This document shows, one piece after another, positions 61,536 to 64,000 of a stretch of 64,000 bases of DNA. The stretch is from NCBI GenBank assembly GCA_000621765.1, contig JHXJ01000006.1:1-64000 (forward strand). Reading direction: 5' to 3'. Both the position numbers and the translations under genes were made by a program. Each line of letters begins with the position of its first letter. Within the stretch, counting starts at the first letter, position 1. Under the pieces are notes generated by a model. It was not told the origin of the DNA. It was given only the letters and a program-made list of their open reading frames with translations, and made no database searches. This DNA comes from Ruminococcaceae bacterium AB4001. Its GTDB lineage: Bacteria > Bacillota > Clostridia > Saccharofermentanales > Saccharofermentanaceae.

Positions 61536-62537
61536 GTGTCAGACAAAAGAAAGCGCAGAGAAAACCTGATAACAGCCCTGCTGATAGCGGGAATGTGTAT
61601 TGTTATCGGAGCCACGATCATATTTGTCATCAAGTTTACCCGGAATAATAACGACGATGAGTTCGTGCTTTTGGCCGGAATGACAGAATCTCCCGGAACA
61701 GGGTTTCCGAGCGAGATAGGAACTGAGACATCCTCTACACAGTCAGAGACTGTCCCGGATACACCGACTCCAATTCCAACCGACACTCCTACACCCGAGC
61801 CTACGGCAACACCTGTGCCTACTGATACACCGACGCCTACTCCGACTCCGATGCCGGAAAAGCTCAAGAGCCTGTCAGGTTACAGCGCAGGAACTGTCAT
61901 CAGCAAGGATAAGATAGACAGGGAAAACCTTTTTCAATACTTCACCTCCTACGAGATAGAAGAAGGTGACAGCGTATACAACAGGATCTACGGTCAGTCC
62001 TATGTAAGCAACAGCAATATAGGACTGAGTGATCTCCGGTATCTGAAGATGCTTCACATCAATTTCAACGGCGACTATCAGGTTGGCGAGATGATCGTAA
62101 ACAAGAGCGTCGCAGGCGAAGTTTTGGAAGTTTTCGAGATCCTTTGCGCTGAAGGATATCAGATCTATTCGATGTATCTTATCGATGATTTCTGGGCAGG
62201 GGACGGTGAGTCATCTGACTGGTACTCTATCGAAGCGAATAACACATCGGCTTTCTGCTACCGTCCCGCCACGGGATCGGGAAATCTGTCTAAGCATGCC
62301 CTGGGCAGAGCCATCGACATAAATCCCCAGCAGAATCCTTACGTCACATACAATTCCGATGGAAGCCCCAAATACTCGCATGATAATGCTTCAGACTACG
62401 TCAGCGGAAGATCATCCGATACTCCGCATGTTATAACGACGTCTGACAGAGCTTATGAACTCCTGACCGACCGCGGATGGACATGGGGCGGCAGCTGGTC
62501 AAGTCCTAAGGATTATCAGCATTTTCAGAAGAACTGA
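61536..62537 (+). CDS. M15 (VanY-type) D-alanyl-D-alanine carboxypeptidase family protein
   Basis: About 333 residues. A cytoplasmic basic head, one membrane segment (about 13-32), a Thr/Pro-rich linker (about 68-108, repeated PTPTDTPT-like units), and a Peptidase_M15_4 domain. The zinc motif is SKHALGRAIDINPQQ (His and Asp) and the final His is in DYQHFQKN; WTWGGSW is also typical. It probably trims peptidoglycan stem peptides outside the cell. I choose GTG 61536 with AGAGG nine bases before it; the frame is open to 61476. Confidence 0.85.
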   Translation: MSDKRKRRENLITALLIAGMCIVIGATIIFVIKFTRNNNDDEFVLLAGMTESPGTGFPSEIGTETSSTQSETVPDTPTPIPTDTPTPEPTATPVPTDTPTPTPTPMPEKLKSLSGYSAGTVISKDKIDRENLFQYFTSYEIEEGDSVYNRIYGQSYVSNSNIGLSDLRYLKMLHINFNGDYQVGEMIVNKSVAGEVLEVFEILCAEGYQIYSMYLIDDFWAGDGESSDWYSIEANNTSAFCYRPATGSGNLSKHALGRAIDINPQQNPYVTYNSDGSPKYSHDNASDYVSGRSSDTPHVITTSDRAYELLTDRGWTWGGSWSSPKDYQHFQKN

Positions 62538-62594
62538 TTGTTTGAAAAATCTGTTCTGCAATTGTTTTCAGAAACTGTGGCAAATGAAAGACAA

Positions 62595-62623
62595 TTGACT
62601 ATTTGATTTTCACTTGATAATAT
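62595..62623 (+). promoter_or_regulatory. Promoter with start at the DeoR gene ATG
   Basis: TTGACT (62595-62600), 17-base spacer, TAATAT (62618-62623). Transcription should start near 62630, at the ATG (62631), which would make the message leaderless or nearly so. Confidence 0.65.
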
Positions 62624-62630
62624 CTTGGAG

Positions 62631-63407
62631 ATGAATATTCCTGATAGAAGAAAACAGATCCTGGACATACTTGAGGAAGAGGGCGAGATCAATACGACAG
62701 CTCTCTCGGCCAGACTTGGCGTTACAGGAGCGACCATCAGAACTGATATCAGAGCGCTTGAAAGAGACGGCGCGATAATCAGATTTCACGGCGGAATCAA
62801 GCTCCCTCACAAGATGTCTTCATACAGCGGCGAGAACTATATGGTCAGAGCCGTTACCCACGTCGATCTGAAGAATGCGATAGGTGCAAAAGCCGCAACA
62901 CTTGTCGGCAACGGGAATACCATCTTCATGGATGCGAGTTCAACTACTTTTCACATGATTCCATATCTGAAAAAGGCGAAAGACGTTACCGTCATTACCA
63001 ACGGTATCCATACTGCCATGGAGCTTCAGAGGAACAGCAACTTCAAATCTATCATCATTCTGGGAGGCATGCTGCGTCCGCATTCCGGTGCGATCGAAGG
63101 TCTTTCTTCCAAGGAAATGATAGGCAGGCTTTCAGCTGAGTTTTATTTCGTATCGGGCAACGGTTTTTCTGCCGAGTCCGGACTTTCAGGTGATAATTTT
63201 TTCGAGCTCGAGCTTAAGAGGCTCTGCGCGGACCGTGCGAAAAAGATCGTTGCACTGATCGACTCCACTAAGCTCGGTGCAGATTCGGCTTCTTCGTTTA
63301 TTCCCGCTGACAGGATCGACTACCTTGTCACTGATTCGGGCGCTTCTCCCGAGAGCGTTGCTCTTTGCCGTGCCAAGGGTATCGAAGTCCTCATTGGAGA
63401 AGTCTGA
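62631..63407 (+). CDS. DeoR-family transcriptional regulator
   Basis: 258 residues. The N-terminal helix-turn-helix (RRKQILDILEEEGEINTTALSARLGVTGATIRTDI) is of the DeoR type. The C-terminal sensor binds a phosphorylated sugar in relatives: DASSTTFHMIPYL, TNGIHTAMEL and ILGGMLRPHSGAIEG are characteristic. It probably controls sugar use, perhaps the following esterase-like gene. TTG 62625 is an alternative start two codons earlier. No spaced ribosome binding site exists. Confidence 0.9.
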   Translation: MNIPDRRKQILDILEEEGEINTTALSARLGVTGATIRTDIRALERDGAIIRFHGGIKLPHKMSSYSGENYMVRAVTHVDLKNAIGAKAATLVGNGNTIFMDASSTTFHMIPYLKKAKDVTVITNGIHTAMELQRNSNFKSIIILGGMLRPHSGAIEGLSSKEMIGRLSAEFYFVSGNGFSAESGLSGDNFFELELKRLCADRAKKIVALIDSTKLGADSASSFIPADRIDYLVTDSGASPESVALCRAKGIEVLIGEV

Positions 63408-63448
63408 TTTCAAAATCGTTAAAATTTTTTATTTTCTTTCTTTTAATG

Positions 63449-63454
63449 TATAAT
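63449..63454 (+). promoter_or_regulatory. Candidate -10 before the esterase-like gene
   Basis: TATAAT 40 bases before the ATG, in a very AT-rich gap with no clear -35. Confidence 0.35.
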
Positions 63455-63494
63455 GTTCGGATGAAGAAATTCTTGCTTAACTGAGGTTAGACAG

Positions 63495-64000
63495 ATGCAG
63501 ATCAATCCGATTATTTTACCCAGCTGGCTTACCGCCAAGTGTGTTTTCCAGCAGGGCGTTGAACTCAAGATCGAAGGAGTAGCCGCACCCAGTGCGACAG
63601 TTACGCTCGAGATAGTCAAGGATCCTACTGACGGAAGAAAGGTCAGTAAGCTCGATACCGACTACGGTGTTATCTTAAGCCGTGAAGTCACTACTTCTTC
63701 CAAGGGAAGATTCAGTTTTACGATCCCGCCTTACAAGGCATCGGGAGACGCATACACGTTTACGTTCAAGTGCCTTACCGACCAGACTGTATTGACAGAT
63801 ATCAGATGCGGCGATGTCTGGGTTTTCCTCGGATCGGATTTCCTCTCGATCCCGATGAAAGAGGCGAATGCCACAAAAGCTCCTCTCAAGCGCAAGGTCA
63901 TGAACTATCTGAGATTCTTCTCGCCCGCAAGATCCGGACTTGAAGAAGGCGAGGAAGTCTATCCCGCTGAGGACAAGACGCATTTTAAGAATGCCGAGTG
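63495..64000 (+). CDS. Sialate O-acetylesterase-like protein, 3' end beyond window, altered active site
   Basis: 168 codons are visible. The N-terminal beta-rich part (LPSWLTAKCVFQQGVELKIEGVA, then FTIPPYKASG) matches the start of sialate O-acetylesterase (SASA/DUF303) proteins. The active-site block, normally EVWLCSGQSNM, reads DVWVFLGSDFL (about residues 112-122), so the nucleophile Ser is Asp. No signal peptide is present. GAGG precedes the ATG. Either a non-catalytic relative or an enzyme with a shifted nucleophile; the rest of the gene is needed. Confidence 0.7.
   Translation, partial: MQINPIILPSWLTAKCVFQQGVELKIEGVAAPSATVTLEIVKDPTDGRKVSKLDTDYGVILSREVTTSSKGRFSFTIPPYKASGDAYTFTFKCLTDQTVLTDIRCGDVWVFLGSDFLSIPMKEANATKAPLKRKVMNYLRFFSPARSGLEEGEEVYPAEDKTHFKNAE

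Noticed and set aside
61721-61860. Direct repeats of ACACC/GACTCC type
   Set aside because: They encode the Thr/Pro-rich linker of the M15 peptidase and are explained by protein low complexity.
63461-63484. Eight-codon upstream frame before the sialate-esterase-like gene
   Set aside because: Very short, no ribosome binding site of its own, and no attenuator hairpin after it.

Overview
The window is 64 kb of chromosome from a low-to-mid GC Gram-positive bacterium, most likely a member of the Clostridia. The evidence is the Prp cleavage system for ribosomal protein L27, HrcA with a CIRCE operator, SepF next to a YggS/YlmE protein, MutS2, a FabT-like regulator in front of an acyl carrier protein, LexA boxes of the Gram-positive type, and strong AGGAGG ribosome binding sites. 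LacI-sensor/GGDEF proteins and a choline-binding-type repeat protein suggest a carbohydrate-exposed (gut or rumen-like) lifestyle. That last point is inference, and genus cannot be fixed from the sequence alone.

Layout. 1-4.7 kb: an SOS-like promoter, a VOC-domain protein, YbaK, MurC and a polytopic membrane protein. 4.7-7.2 kb: the rplU-prp-rpmA-obgE ribosome/GTPase operon with an L21-type leader. 7.4-16.5 kb: YuiD-like protein, AlkD, a PfkB sugar-phosphate kinase, LexA-controlled uvrB-dnaE, a sirtuin and a GNAT. 16.6-17.5 kb: a small AT-richer module of an XRE repressor and a divergent unknown gene with face-to-face promoters and palindromic operators. 17.6-29 kb: pfkA, mutS2, a CPBP protease, fabT-like/acpP, a lipid kinase, a PLP C-S lyase family protein, and a HlyD-like membrane protein-yggS-sepF group. 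29.2-35.4 kb: a DUF47/PhoU-like protein and two cytoplasmic LacI-sensor diguanylate cyclases, the first carrying an N-terminal GH16-type domain whose nucleophile position is Gln. 35.4-43 kb: PAP2, LarA, a 36-residue membrane peptide, glnA, a GGDEF remnant, an SGNH hydrolase, an ABC exporter and a HAD phosphatase. 43-50.3 kb: the CIRCE-controlled hrcA-grpE-clpP-dnaK-dnaJ-prmA heat-shock cluster, with clpP in an unusual place. 50.3-57.5 kb: a secreted cell-wall-binding protein, a 73-bp tandem repeat, hisS-aspS-lepB-lepA. 57.5-64 kb: membrane proteins of unknown function, tRNA-Leu(UAG), a VanY-type peptidase, a DeoR regulator and a truncated sialate-O-acetylesterase-like gene.

Most of the window is housekeeping. 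The parts that most deserve attention are the GH16/LacI/GGDEF fusion and its neighbours (29.9-35.4 kb, with a GGDEF remnant at 39.3 kb), the XRE switch at 17.0 kb, the clpP insertion in the dnaK operon, the duplicated hisS promoter region, and several start regions that look leaderless. No CRISPR array, insertion sequence or prophage was seen.
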